From Misgurnus anguillicaudatus (taxonomy: Eukaryota; Chordata; Actinopteri; Cypriniformes; Cobitidae), in contig NC_073356.2 of assembly GCF_027580225.2 (NCBI RefSeq), positions 12,741,001-12,805,000 of the forward strand: a stretch of 64,000 nucleotides of DNA. Direction: 5' to 3'. Positions 1 to 8,089 of this stretch are shown here, one piece after another; positions within the stretch are counted from its first letter, which is position 1, and every line of letters starts with the position of its first letter. Both the position numbers and the translations under genes were made by a program. The notes beneath the pieces were generated by a model. That model was not told where the DNA came from. It worked only from the letters and a program-made list of their open reading frames with translations, and made no database searches.

Positions 1-336
1 ACTGTGGTAATCTGAAGCTGAGGATCCGGTCTAGAAAATAAAAAAATGTTAGGAATGTCATAGGAGGTAGGGTTTAACCAACTCATATGATTTTAATAGC
101 AATAATGGATATTACAGTCACCATAGGCTGTTTGATTAAGTTTTTTCCAAAATGTTAGATATCTGATGTCTAAAAGCTGATGCTTATATCTAAAGTGCAT
201 GGTGACTGCAATAATAATAACAACATTTTGACATAATTCAATGATGAAAAATGAAACAAAATTGCTAATATATACACTACCGGTCAAACGTGTTGAAACA
301 CTTTATTGAAATGTTAACTACGATCTTAAAAATATT

Positions 337-565
337 TTAAAGGGGCCATTTCACAAGACTTTTTTAAGATGTAAAATAAATCTTTGGTTTCCCCAGAGTA
401 CACATATGAAGTTTTAGCTCAAAATACCATGTAGATAATTTATTATAGCATGCTAAAATTGCCACTTTGTAGGTGTGAGCAAAAATGTGCCGTTTTGGGG
501 TGTGTCATTTAAAATGCAAATGAGCTGATGAAATTCAAACACTGTCCGCAATGATGGTGGTTTGT
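337..565. repeat. Fragment of a palindromic MITE family (family A) in atat1 intron 1
   Basis: It starts with TTAAAGGGG and carries phrases shared with copies near 15455-15965, 27254-27641 and 36748-37105, such as the 'aaatgcaaatgagctgatga' stretch near 511-532. Only one arm is clear here. The TTAA-starting ends suggest a non-autonomous DNA transposon that targets TTAA. The rest of 1-1315 is AT-rich atat1 intron in which I recognise no exon. Confidence 0.6.
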
Positions 566-950
566 TGCTATTGAAACTCAATAATCTATCCCAGTTGGGG
601 GGGGGGTACTCAATTAAAATTGTGATGTTAAATATTTGCTATTTTACATTATTGTTATGTACCTTTATCCTCTTTGTAAATCATTTCGTAAAATTACCTT
701 TGTGAATGAATTGTGCTATGTACTTACATTGCCTACTGTTTTTTTTATTATTATTACTATGTATTCCTGTATTATTGGTACTGTTTTGTCTTTATTTTTA
801 TATCTGTGCAATCTATATATTTGCGATTTTGTACTGTGCTTCCGTGTGAACTGTGTTTTGACTCTAATGTACTGCATGGTGTACTGTACAGTGTACAGTA
901 TTGATTTCATATGGCTACTAATGCATCACAATTTGCCACGTGATCACGTG

Positions 951-985
951 ATCTATCTATCTATCTATCTATCTATCTATTTATC
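951..985. repeat. (ATCT)n tetranucleotide microsatellite
   Basis: There are about eight ATCT units with one interruption near the right end. It lies in atat1 intron 1 and is likely polymorphic in length. Confidence 0.9.
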
Positions 986-1315
986 TATTATTGTTTTATG
1001 ACAGTAAAGTTAATGGCAGTCCTGCTGAGATTTAAATAGACTCGTGTCAGATTTGATCCTGAGATCTTTTGCATCATCTGACGTCATGCTGCTTATCATT
1101 ACCGGATAAAGACAAATATGGCCTGGGGCGAATCTAACATTTAACAATAGCAATAAAACATCTCAAACAGCCACTGGTAGCTGTTTCCACATACTGATGT
1201 GCCAGCCACTGCAAGACTGCCAAAGGACATGTCCAAAAAGCATTAAGGGTGTTCAAGCCTTGTACATTATTATAACACCCAATGTTCACAACTAACACAT
1301 GAAAATAGACATTAC

Positions 1316-1407
1316 CTCCCATGAGCTTTTCGACCAACAGTCAAGTTGTTATCCAGCACCGAAACTCTTTCAGGAAAAAGCGCATTCAAGTCGAAAGGGA
1401 AATCCAT
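1316..1407 (-). CDS. atat1: atat1 coding exon 1 (alpha-tubulin N-acetyltransferase 1), partial
   Basis: The exon encodes the first 30 residues plus two bases of the next codon. It starts MDFPFDLNALFPERVSVLD and ends in a GRKAHG stretch followed by a clean donor (GGGAG|gtaatg, read on the minus strand). This N-terminus is diagnostic of ATAT1 (MEC17), the enzyme that acetylates Lys40 of alpha-tubulin inside microtubules using acetyl-CoA. The human protein starts with a near-identical M-[ED]-F-P-F-D-x-x-A-L-F-P-E-R block. The acetyltransferase fold itself is not in the window, because the remaining exons would lie left of base 1. I looked for exon 2 in 1-1315 and saw none, so intron 1 is at least 1.3 kb. 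The ATG is the first codon of the recognised family N-terminus. Upstream DNA (1408-2300) faces the snoRNA host gene. Confidence 0.88.
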
Positions 1408-2320
1408 TGTGAGGACAAACAGAATAGCTCTTAATCCAATAAAGACAATACACTGCTAATATTTCATATACATAAATAACATTGAGCACAGATTATCACT
1501 GGCGTGCACTGTAAACGGAAGTCCCACATCAGTGCTGCTTTAACAAAGGCATGGATTTATAGCGGTGTTATCAATGCTTCCCTGTCCTCACTCCCATTGT
1601 GTCTGTGTCACTCCCTTCTTGTGCGGGATGAGCGCTGCGCTCAGTGCGCTGGCCATCCACAGCCGTAGTGCTGTCAAGACACACACGCCTGCAACATTCA
1701 AGAAAAACACGAAATATCGGTACATTTATCACATTATCTGCTAATAAGACTGCAGGTAAATACAAATAAAGTTACACGATTAAGACTTTAATTTACTGCA
1801 GCAGAAATGTGCTGTCTTATTTCCGTTTCCTCTTGGCAACGACTAACAACTGTGTAGTGCATAGCAACCAAACGTGCTGGGCTTGTTCGACTTCATGCTG
1901 CAAGAACCGACAGCCAAATGACATCACAGTACCGCGAGAGCAATTCGACACCAGACTCCAGCGTATTATTTCTCGAATCGCTCTCGCGGTATCCGGATGT
2001 CATCCTTCTGTCGGTTCTTGCGCCATAACATGAAGTCGAACAAGCCTGTTTACTACGCAAATAATGTTTACCATAAAACAATGCATGTGTGTAAATTTGC
2101 ATGGCTTGTTTTTTTTTTCAAATTATATTTGAAACCACATAAAAAGGGGAAATTGTGGTATTTACATAGAACTGCTCCAAATATAAAATATATCATTAAA
2201 CGTATATAAAAGTATATCTAAATTTCTTTAATTTTTAAATTTTAAAAATATGAATTGTAGTGAATTTACAAACTTTCTATTTCTGTTTTGTTTATGTGCC
2301 TATCTTTTTTCTTCATTCAG
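1408..2320. promoter_or_regulatory. Intergenic region between atat1 (-) and the snoRNA host gene (+), probable bidirectional promoter
   Basis: The two genes diverge from this 0.9-kb gap. The part next to atat1 (about 1600-1690) is locally GC- and CpG-richer than its surroundings, as expected of a promoter and 5' UTR. The middle holds a hairpin-forming inverted repeat (1880-2046), and the right part is AT-rich. No TATA box can be assigned and transcription starts were not determined. Confidence 0.45.
1880..2046. repeat. Inverted repeat able to fold into a long hairpin
   Basis: The left arm (about 1880-1945: GCTTGTTCGACTTCATG, then CAAGAACCGACAG, then ACCGCGAGAGC) is repeated in inverse order in the right arm (about 1977-2046), with some mismatches and a short spacer. 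It could be a small MITE. Its position in the atat1/snoRNA-host promoter gap is notable. Confidence 0.75.
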
Positions 2321-2736
2321 GCAGATATTTCGCTACCCTGTCTGCAGTTTTAGGACCCGTTTAAATGTGCTCGCCTGTGCGTACGGTGGCCTTTATCGTC
2401 ATGCTGCGGCTTTTGAGTAGAAGGTAAGCAGAGTTTATTTGCGTGATGATATATTTTATATAAAATGCAAAAACTAGTACATTGCTACATAAATGTACAT
2501 TTAAAGATGTGTTATGTTGTAAGGCCAAGATTTAACTATAAATCAGTTTTTTTATTTAGCGTTTATGACCTCGTGGTCAGTTTAATCCGTTAGTCAGCAT
2601 GCTTTCAGGATATGATAAATAATTCATCTTTGTGCTTATTTTGTGTGTTAGGAAGCCAAGCTACCAAAAATGTGTCCAGGAGGAAAACATGTATCTGTAA
2701 GTGTGACTTCAATTGATTTAATTGTTTTTAACTTGC

Positions 2737-2810
2737 TGCATGTAATGATGATTCAGACTAGAGTCTCTGATTTACCAATGAAGGACTTTATAGTGCACTG
2801 AACGCATGCA
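2737..2810 (+). ncRNA. snord52: C/D-box snoRNA, SNORD52-like copy 1
   Basis: Box C is ATGATGA (2745-2751), box D' CTGA (2767-2770), a C'-like ATGAAGG follows near 2779, and box D is CTGA (2798-2801). A terminal stem forms from TGCATG (2737-2742) and CATGCA (2805-2810). The 11 bases AGACTAGAGTC before D' complement GACUCUAGUCU of large-subunit rRNA. By the box-plus-five rule they would direct 2'-O-methylation of the U in GACU, fitting the human 28S uridine assigned to SNORD52. The D-proximal half differs from copies 2-4. Confidence 0.85.
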
Positions 2811-3117
2811 GTGTAATTTGTGATTTGGTAGTACCAGCTTGAATGTCCCTGAATTTTGAATTGCATTTGTAATAGGCTTCATGGGATCCGCAGCAGTTGC
2901 CAGGTATCTGATGCCAGTAGTTGACAGCCAATGGGTAAGGAACTGAATCTTGCGTAAGTTACATGAAACAAAAGAGTGTCACGCATGATATTCTCTCATG
3001 AACTCTTTCTCTTAAAGGATTTCAAGTGTGGATTTGAAGTCACTGTAGGAAGAAAATGTATCGAGCTCCCTTCCACATGTTTGTGTTATTTTCTTATTAG
3101 TAATGTGACATTTAGGG

Positions 3118-3194
3118 GGTGTGCAGTGATGATTCAATAGACTAGAGTCTCTGATGACGTCATGATGCACTTTTTACATTTCTCTGAGCACATC
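3118..3194 (+). ncRNA. snord52: C/D-box snoRNA, SNORD52-like copy 2
   Basis: Box C is GTGATGA (3126-3132), D' CTGA (3151-3154), C' ATGATGC (3162-3168) and D CTGA (3184-3187). The terminal stem is TGTGC (3120-3124) with GCACA (3188-3192). It has the same AGACTAGAGTC guide as copy 1. It sits in the intron between exons 3018-3078 and 3293-3359. Confidence 0.87.
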
Positions 3195-3403
3195 TTCAGG
3201 TCATGCTTGTGTATGTGTTTCATCAGCAGGTTTTTATTTTCTTAAACTATGTGTTTATGATGTTTCCTGTTCTTTTTAACTTTCTAAAACAGATCTGCAA
3301 GGTTTTTAGGGGGGGATTTGAAGTCACAATAGGAAGATGTTTTGAGCATCCATCTACAGGTTTGTGCTATTTTTTTGTTAGTGGGGACATTTTTATTTTA
3401 AGG

Positions 3404-3478
3404 GGTGTGCAGTGATGATTCCATAGACTAGAGTCTCTGATAACATCATGATGTTTTACACATTTCTCTGAGCACATC
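3404..3478 (+). ncRNA. snord52: C/D-box snoRNA, SNORD52-like copy 3
   Basis: Box C is GTGATGA (3412-3418), D' CTGA (3437-3440), C' ATGATGT (3448-3454) and D CTGA (3468-3471). The terminal stem is GTGC/GCAC. The D' guide is identical to the other copies. It lies in the intron between exons 3293-3359 and 3573-3650 and belongs to the same roughly 290-base tandem unit as copies 2 and 4. Confidence 0.87.
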
Positions 3479-3703
3479 TTCTGGTTAGGCTGCTTGTGTA
3501 TGTTTCATCAGCAAGCTTTCATTTTGTTATACTTTTGTGTTTATGATGATTCCTGTTCCTTTCAGCTTTCAGAAACTGACATTCTCTTCAAAGATTTCAA
3601 GTGGGGATTTGAAGTCACTATAGGAAGATGTTTTGAGCATCCAGCTACAGGTTTGTGCCATTTCTTGTTGGTGGGGGGGACACTTTTTTAGATGGTGTGC
3701 AGT

Positions 3704-3764
3704 GACGATTCAATAGACTAGAGTCTCTGATGTGTGATGCACTTTACATTTCTCTGAGCACATC
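3704..3764 (+). ncRNA. snord52: C/D-box snoRNA, SNORD52-like copy 4 with altered box C
   Basis: The D' box (3727-3730), D box CTGA (3754-3757), guide AGACTAGAGTC and terminal stem are kept. Box C reads GTGACGA (3712-3718), a T-to-C change in the RTGATGA consensus that forms the kink-turn, and the spacer after D' is about 9 to 12 bases shorter than in copies 2 and 3. It may be poorly expressed or a decaying copy. Confidence 0.72.
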
Positions 3765-3939
3765 TTCTGGAACTATTCATGTAATTTTAGCAAAGCGCTT
3801 TTGATTGACAACTGCCTTATTTTCCAGGTTAACAGACTGAGAGGTTAACGCAATGATGCATGGATACCAGTCTCGTATGCTTTGGTGAAATAATAAGGCT
3901 TGTGTAAGTTTTGCTTCGATAAGCCTTGCTTTGTTTATT

Positions 3940-4017
3940 TGTGTTTATGATGATTGCGATGTTCTGTAACACTGAAACCCAATGAAGTCATTTTCTCGCG
4001 GCGCACTGAAACACAAA
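3940..4017 (+). ncRNA. C/D-box snoRNA, unassigned target
   Basis: A perfect nine-base terminal stem (TTTGTGTTT with AAACACAAA) encloses box C ATGATGA, D' CTGA (within AACACTGAAA), a C'-like ATGAAGT and box D CTGA (within GCACTGAAAC). It sits in the last intron of the host gene, about 70 bases before the terminal exon, a typical distance for intronic C/D snoRNAs. Neither guide (GTTCTGTAACA before D', TTCTCGCGGCGCA before D) matched an rRNA site I could recall. It does not carry the guide expected of SNORD48. Confidence 0.8.
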
Positions 4018-4290
4018 AAACAATGATTTTTCTTTTTTTACATGTAAATATTGGAATCTAATGAAGTTTTTGTTTCCTTTTATAAGGACTGAAGTTGAAG
4101 CCATGGCAGAGGAGGTGTGGTGATCAAAATGCTGCAATGTTAAGCTACTGTATAACATTGTGTAGTATTTTAGTGCAAGCATTTAATTTCAAGAACAAAG
4201 TCTGAACATTGAGATTTTAACATTATGGAAAGTTATATTTTGATCTTGTCATGTATTCGTATTTTTGTTAATAAAGTTGCATCAATCTCC

Positions 4291-5159
4291 CATTTTTGTT
4301 GCTGGATGAGTCTGATATCAGTCTACTGTTCAAATGCTCATAGCTGAATTGTTTAAATGCATAGAATGTCATTCATAACATATAACTGATTTTTCTAGTC
4401 ACACCCTATTACAACACACCTTGTTATTCATCTTAAGATCATGTTGCAATGTAAGGACAACATAAAGGTTTCGATCCAGATATCTTTTTGGTGAGCCATG
4501 CAAACCCGGTGTTGATTTAACATGCTTTGAGATGATGGATATTGTAAAACATTCTAGTGTACCTAATTGTGCAGTCTTTAATCACAAACTACATCATTCA
4601 GGGAAATTAAATCTGTACAGTGTACACGTTTAGGAGTAAGAAATTTATTTCCTGCCTCGAAGTAAACAGATTTAAAGTTTTAAAACATTTCATGAACATG
4701 CTTTATTTTACTTGGCAACAAAATTGTCTTCGTTCTAAAATTATAATTTAAATCCCACGTGTGGTTTTAGACGTGCCACTGTACTGCAAAGGACTTTTAT
4801 TATGAAAACGCCTTACCCAAACACAACGTCATGTGAACGTGAACGTTTTTAACTTCACTTTTCACACAATATACACACCTAAACGTTTAGCTATTCGCCC
4901 CAATATAATAGCAAACAAACGTTGGGTGCGCGTGCATACAATATCAACAGGATTGTATAATTTTTACACAAACGTGTAGCGTAAATGAAGGAAAGTCGAT
5001 TGCAAATTTGTGCTCCACGTAGTCACGCGTTACCGTAAACAAGCTCGCGCACAGTAAAGCCGTTTTCGTTTAATTTCCTCATCATTCCAGTAAAATATCA
5101 CGGAATTACACCGTGTGGAATATGATCACTCTGTCAAGCACTTTGTTTGTTTAAAGGAT
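4291..5159. other. Intergenic DNA; right half is the probable c6orf47 promoter
   Basis: 4291-4850 is AT-rich and I see no gene. From about 4860 to 5060 the DNA gains CpG and GC content (for example GCGCGTGC near 4928 and CACGCGTTACCG near 5024), consistent with a promoter for the gene whose coding exon starts at 5871. No transcription start can be fixed. Confidence 0.4.
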
Positions 5160-5321
5160 CTATTTGCTGGTTATTGTTACCGGGTGGAGGTGAACAGGAA
5201 TGTGAAGTTGGCATCGATAAGCAAACTCAACCGACAGAAACAGCGGCTGTGATGTTTGTAGGATCATAGGATGTAGATGGATCAGATTTTAGTTTTCATT
5301 GACTTTTAAAACTGATCGCAG
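5160..5321 (+). other. c6orf47: Probable non-coding 5' exon of c6orf47
   Basis: The stretch ends in a good donor (GATCGCAG|gtatgt at 5321/5322), and the coding exon has a matching acceptor (aatgttttag|CTTC, exon start 5871). The left boundary is a guess. Confidence 0.4.
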
Positions 5322-5903
5322 GTATGTCTGATAGTAATTGGAGAGTGTTTTGAGCAGGATTGTTAAGCGTTTAAACTTGTTGCGTTAAACGACAGCTTGT
5401 TCAGGCATGTTAACCGTAGCCGTTTCGCCTGAGGTAAATGCTTTTAAAGCTACCTAATGTATAAAACTATTTAAAATCATATCGCCAACGTGAATATATT
5501 TTTTAACTTGCTAAATGTAGTTTATCTATTAAATTATTTTTAGTAACGATTGTTAATTGAATAGCTTTTTGTCATTGAGCGATTTGGTCGGGTGTGCCCA
5601 ACTACAATAGTTTGTTCCGATTCAATTTGACTTAAAGTGACACACACACCTCGATACAGGTTTGTTTAGGTTTCTTTACACAAATATAACGCTGTATGTA
5701 ACTTTAACTACTTTAATGTTTAGTATAGGTGCAGTGTTACACGATATGTGCCATACATACATTTTAGTCGTAATTTGTACTTAATGTGTATATAAAAGGG
5801 TAATGCTACAATCACTGACTGTAAATGATTATATTAGCATAACCTATAGACTGACACTTTAATGTTTTAGCTTCTTAGCACAGTACAAAGAAATAGTACA
5901 GGC

Positions 5904-6812
5904 ATGACAGCTGTTGTAGGTCGAGTTTGGGGGTGGGTAAGTCCAACCAATCTGTACTCCACCTGGGGCAGTAAGACCAAACCAGAAAAACCCCCAACAA
6001 CTGAAAATCTGACTAAAAGCAAGTGGGGATTATGGGGTCTCACTTCCTGGGTTTGGAGGAGTGAGAAAGCTGCAAACCAAAAGATAATGAATGAGGAATT
6101 CTGGGATACAGTGGAAAATGTCAAGCCTTTGGAAATCGAGGAGTTGAGGGTGATCAGACCCGAGGTTGAGATCGAAAAAGTATCGACCCGAAGCTCTTCA
6201 AGCTATTGGAAGTGGTTGCGTCCATCCAGCTACATTTTTTGGCCTAGGTGGTCTATGCCCACTGCGCTCGGGCATCAAAAATGTGCCAGTAAGTTGGAGT
6301 CTGATGAAGTCGATGGGGAGTCAAATTATGGGACACCTCCGCCATCCCCTACGCCTCTGTCCCAGGGACAAGCAGCATTCCAGTTCTTCTCTCGCTCGTG
6401 GTCTGGTGAAGTTCAGCCTGAACACTACGAGGTTTGCTTTAACTTCCTTCGCCACCTCTTTGACTTGTTTGTGGTGGGCTTCCTGACAACCGTGTCCCCT
6501 CCGACCAAGGTCATTTTGGATGTTCTGGGGGTCCAGGGGGCCCTGAAACTGTGGCTTCATGGCATGGCCATGTTTCTTGTAGCATCTGTTGGGATGGCTG
6601 GACTGCTGTGGGTGGTGCAGGAGTATCTGCTTCATTTTGCCTTGATGTATGGCATCGTGCAAGCTCTGGTCATCTCTGTTAGCGTACGCCAGAGTGAACC
6701 TGTGGACGAGGTGGATGATGGGAAAGGCGATGATGAAGCTGAGGAGGAGAACAAAGACACTTTGGAGCAGAATGACACACAGCAAATGGTCGAAACCAAG
6801 AAGTTAAAATGA
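5904..6812 (+). CDS. c6orf47: C6orf47 (G4) homologue, uncharacterised membrane-associated protein
   Basis: This is one uninterrupted 302-codon frame in an exon starting at 5871, with TGA at 6810-6812 and AATAAA at 6878-6883. Residues 172-262 match human C6orf47: a PEHYE start, then DVLGVQGALKLWLHG, then LLHFALMYGIVQALVISVS, corresponding to the human DTLGLRGPLGLWLHG and LHFACLFGLLQALVLAVS blocks. This part holds about three hydrophobic segments (near 184-197, 219-237 and 242-260), so the protein is probably membrane-embedded. The tail (264-302) is acidic. The N-terminal half is rich in Trp, Ser and Pro and diverged beyond recognition. Human C6orf47 is 294 residues and of unknown function. It lies in MHC class III, fitting the neighbours here. 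The start ATG is the first in-frame one after the acceptor. Orthology is fairly sure; function is unknown. Confidence 0.86.
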   Translation: MTAVVGRVWGWVSPTNLYSTWGSKTKPEKPPTTENLTKSKWGLWGLTSWVWRSEKAANQKIMNEEFWDTVENVKPLEIEELRVIRPEVEIEKVSTRSSSSYWKWLRPSSYIFWPRWSMPTALGHQKCASKLESDEVDGESNYGTPPPSPTPLSQGQAAFQFFSRSWSGEVQPEHYEVCFNFLRHLFDLFVVGFLTTVSPPTKVILDVLGVQGALKLWLHGMAMFLVASVGMAGLLWVVQEYLLHFALMYGIVQALVISVSVRQSEPVDEVDDGKGDDEAEEENKDTLEQNDTQQMVETKKLK

Positions 6813-6954
6813 GAAGCTTTGGGTAAATGTGTTTTCATTTCATGTTAAGAAGATACACCAGTCATAAATAGATCATAAATAAATGCTTATTGGTCAATGT
6901 TATAACATAAAAAACAAATATTAACCTTACTTTACATGTCGGGGGCTATATCTT

Positions 6955-7270
6955 CCGTGGGTTCACACCGGCTGCGTTTGAGGCGTCAAATTCGCGTCTA
7001 CCACGTCTAGTTTGCCGCTTGAACATTTTGAGTTTACGCGCGTGAAATTGTAGTCATGGAGACATTCACGCAAAAATTCATGTCAAGGGAGGGGCTTCTG
7101 TGACTCTGTTCGCTTCCTGTAATCACGTCATTACTAGAGCAAGCTCCTGATTGGTTAATGCGGCGCGTTTTTCCGCCAAAGTTCAAATTTTTCAACTCGC
7201 GCAACTCGTTGCCGCGGCAACGCTCAATTCACGCGAACGAGGTGGAATTGCGTCTGCCGCGCTAAACACC
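6955..7270. repeat. Dispersed repeat, also present near 55415-55870
   Basis: It shares the blocks GCTTGAACATTTTGAGT, then CTAGAGCA, then GGCTCCTGATTGGTTAA-like text with a second copy in the mgat1 intron. It begins with a GTTCACACC-type end and is CpG-rich. It looks like a non-autonomous DNA transposon downstream of c6orf47. Confidence 0.6.
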
Positions 7271-8085
7271 TCATGCTACATACACACCAAACACGGGGCA
7301 TCGCGTTACTTGCTCTAGATTACTCGCGGGATTTAACTTCATGTCATGTGAATTTTTGAATAATTTCAATTTGGGCGAAGATGCGTTTGAGGTGAATAGT
7401 GCATGTTTTCGCAGTAAACGCGTCACCCATATGGCGCCATTCACATTGCCCCACGCGAGGAAGCGTCTGATCACATCTTTGCATTGACTTTGTATGTAAT
7501 CTACTTGCGCAAATTGTTGAACTCGGGTCTGGTGTAAACACACGGTCATTTGTGCCGCAAGACCTCCAGACGCATGTCACTGTGTCTTTACATTGACTTA
7601 ACATTGAAATCACTCGCGATTGACGCCTCTTCCACGACTGGTCTGAACGCAGCATAATGCTACGGACACACCAAACGTGGGGCATCGCGTTACTCGCTCT
7701 AGATTACTCGCGGGATTTAACTTTGTGTCATGCAAATTTTTCGCTCAAGTTGAATATTTTCAACTTGGGCAAAGACACGTTTGAGGCAAATAGGGCGTGT
7801 TTTCGCGGCAAACGCGCTGCCCCTATATATTCAAAAATATATATAAAAATATTCAACTTTGAAAAGATCAGCTCATCAATGTCAGCCCTTACACAGCTGT
7901 CCAATCACAGTGGAGGAGGGGCGGGACAAATATCACAGCAACCCACCATCGCATCGTACAATGACACAATGCACAAAACAAAAGTATCACAGCAACCAAA
8001 GCGCTCAACGGATTAGAACAGCTGGCATTCGGCATCCTCCAGGCGTTTTCAGATGCGTTTAAAAGCTTTGGTGTGCCCACCCCCT
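7271..8085. repeat. Pair of direct repeats of about 170 bases within CpG-rich repeat DNA
   Basis: The unit starting ACACACCAAAC near 7280 recurs near 7670. Shared blocks include GGGGCATCGCGTTACT, TCTAGATTACTCGCGGGATT and a GTTTTCGC run followed by AAACGCG. They are two diverged copies of one element, possibly continuing the repeat at 6955-7270. Frames through this DNA do not look like conserved protein. Confidence 0.65.
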
Positions 8086-8089
8086 AAGG

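Larger units (their letters stand above)
2321..4290 (+). ncRNA. snhg32: snoRNA host gene, probable snhg32 (C6orf48) counterpart
   Basis: I infer a spliced transcript from consensus splice sites. Likely exons are 2321-2423, 2652-2696, 2876-2934, 3018-3078, 3293-3359, 3573-3650, 3828-3903 and 4087 to a poly(A) site after AATAAA at 4270-4275. The 2321 exon has an acceptor before it, so the true first exon may lie further left. No long open frame runs through the exons. Introns 2, 4, 5, 6 and 7 each hold one C/D-box snoRNA, the usual one-per-intron layout of vertebrate snoRNA host genes. Exons at 3018, 3293 and 3573 share a GATTTGAAGTCAC core and are tandem copies. Human SNHG32 (C6orf48) in MHC class III hosts SNORD48 and SNORD52, and the four repeated snoRNAs here carry a guide fitting SNORD52. 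Neighbours atat1 and c6orf47 are MHC-linked too. Gene identity is inferred; the exon/snoRNA layout is seen. Confidence 0.72.

Noticed and set aside
636..1001. 121-codon plus-strand frame
   Set aside because: It runs through AT-rich intron and into the ATCT microsatellite, with no family resemblance and no splice context. The gene here (atat1) is on the other strand.
2435..2520. Sixth C/D snoRNA in host intron 1
   Set aside because: A GTGATGA is present near 2442, but no box D at a suitable distance and no terminal stem.
6321..6785. 154-codon minus-strand frame
   Set aside because: It is the antisense shadow of the c6orf47 coding exon, whose plus-strand frame shows the conserved family blocks.
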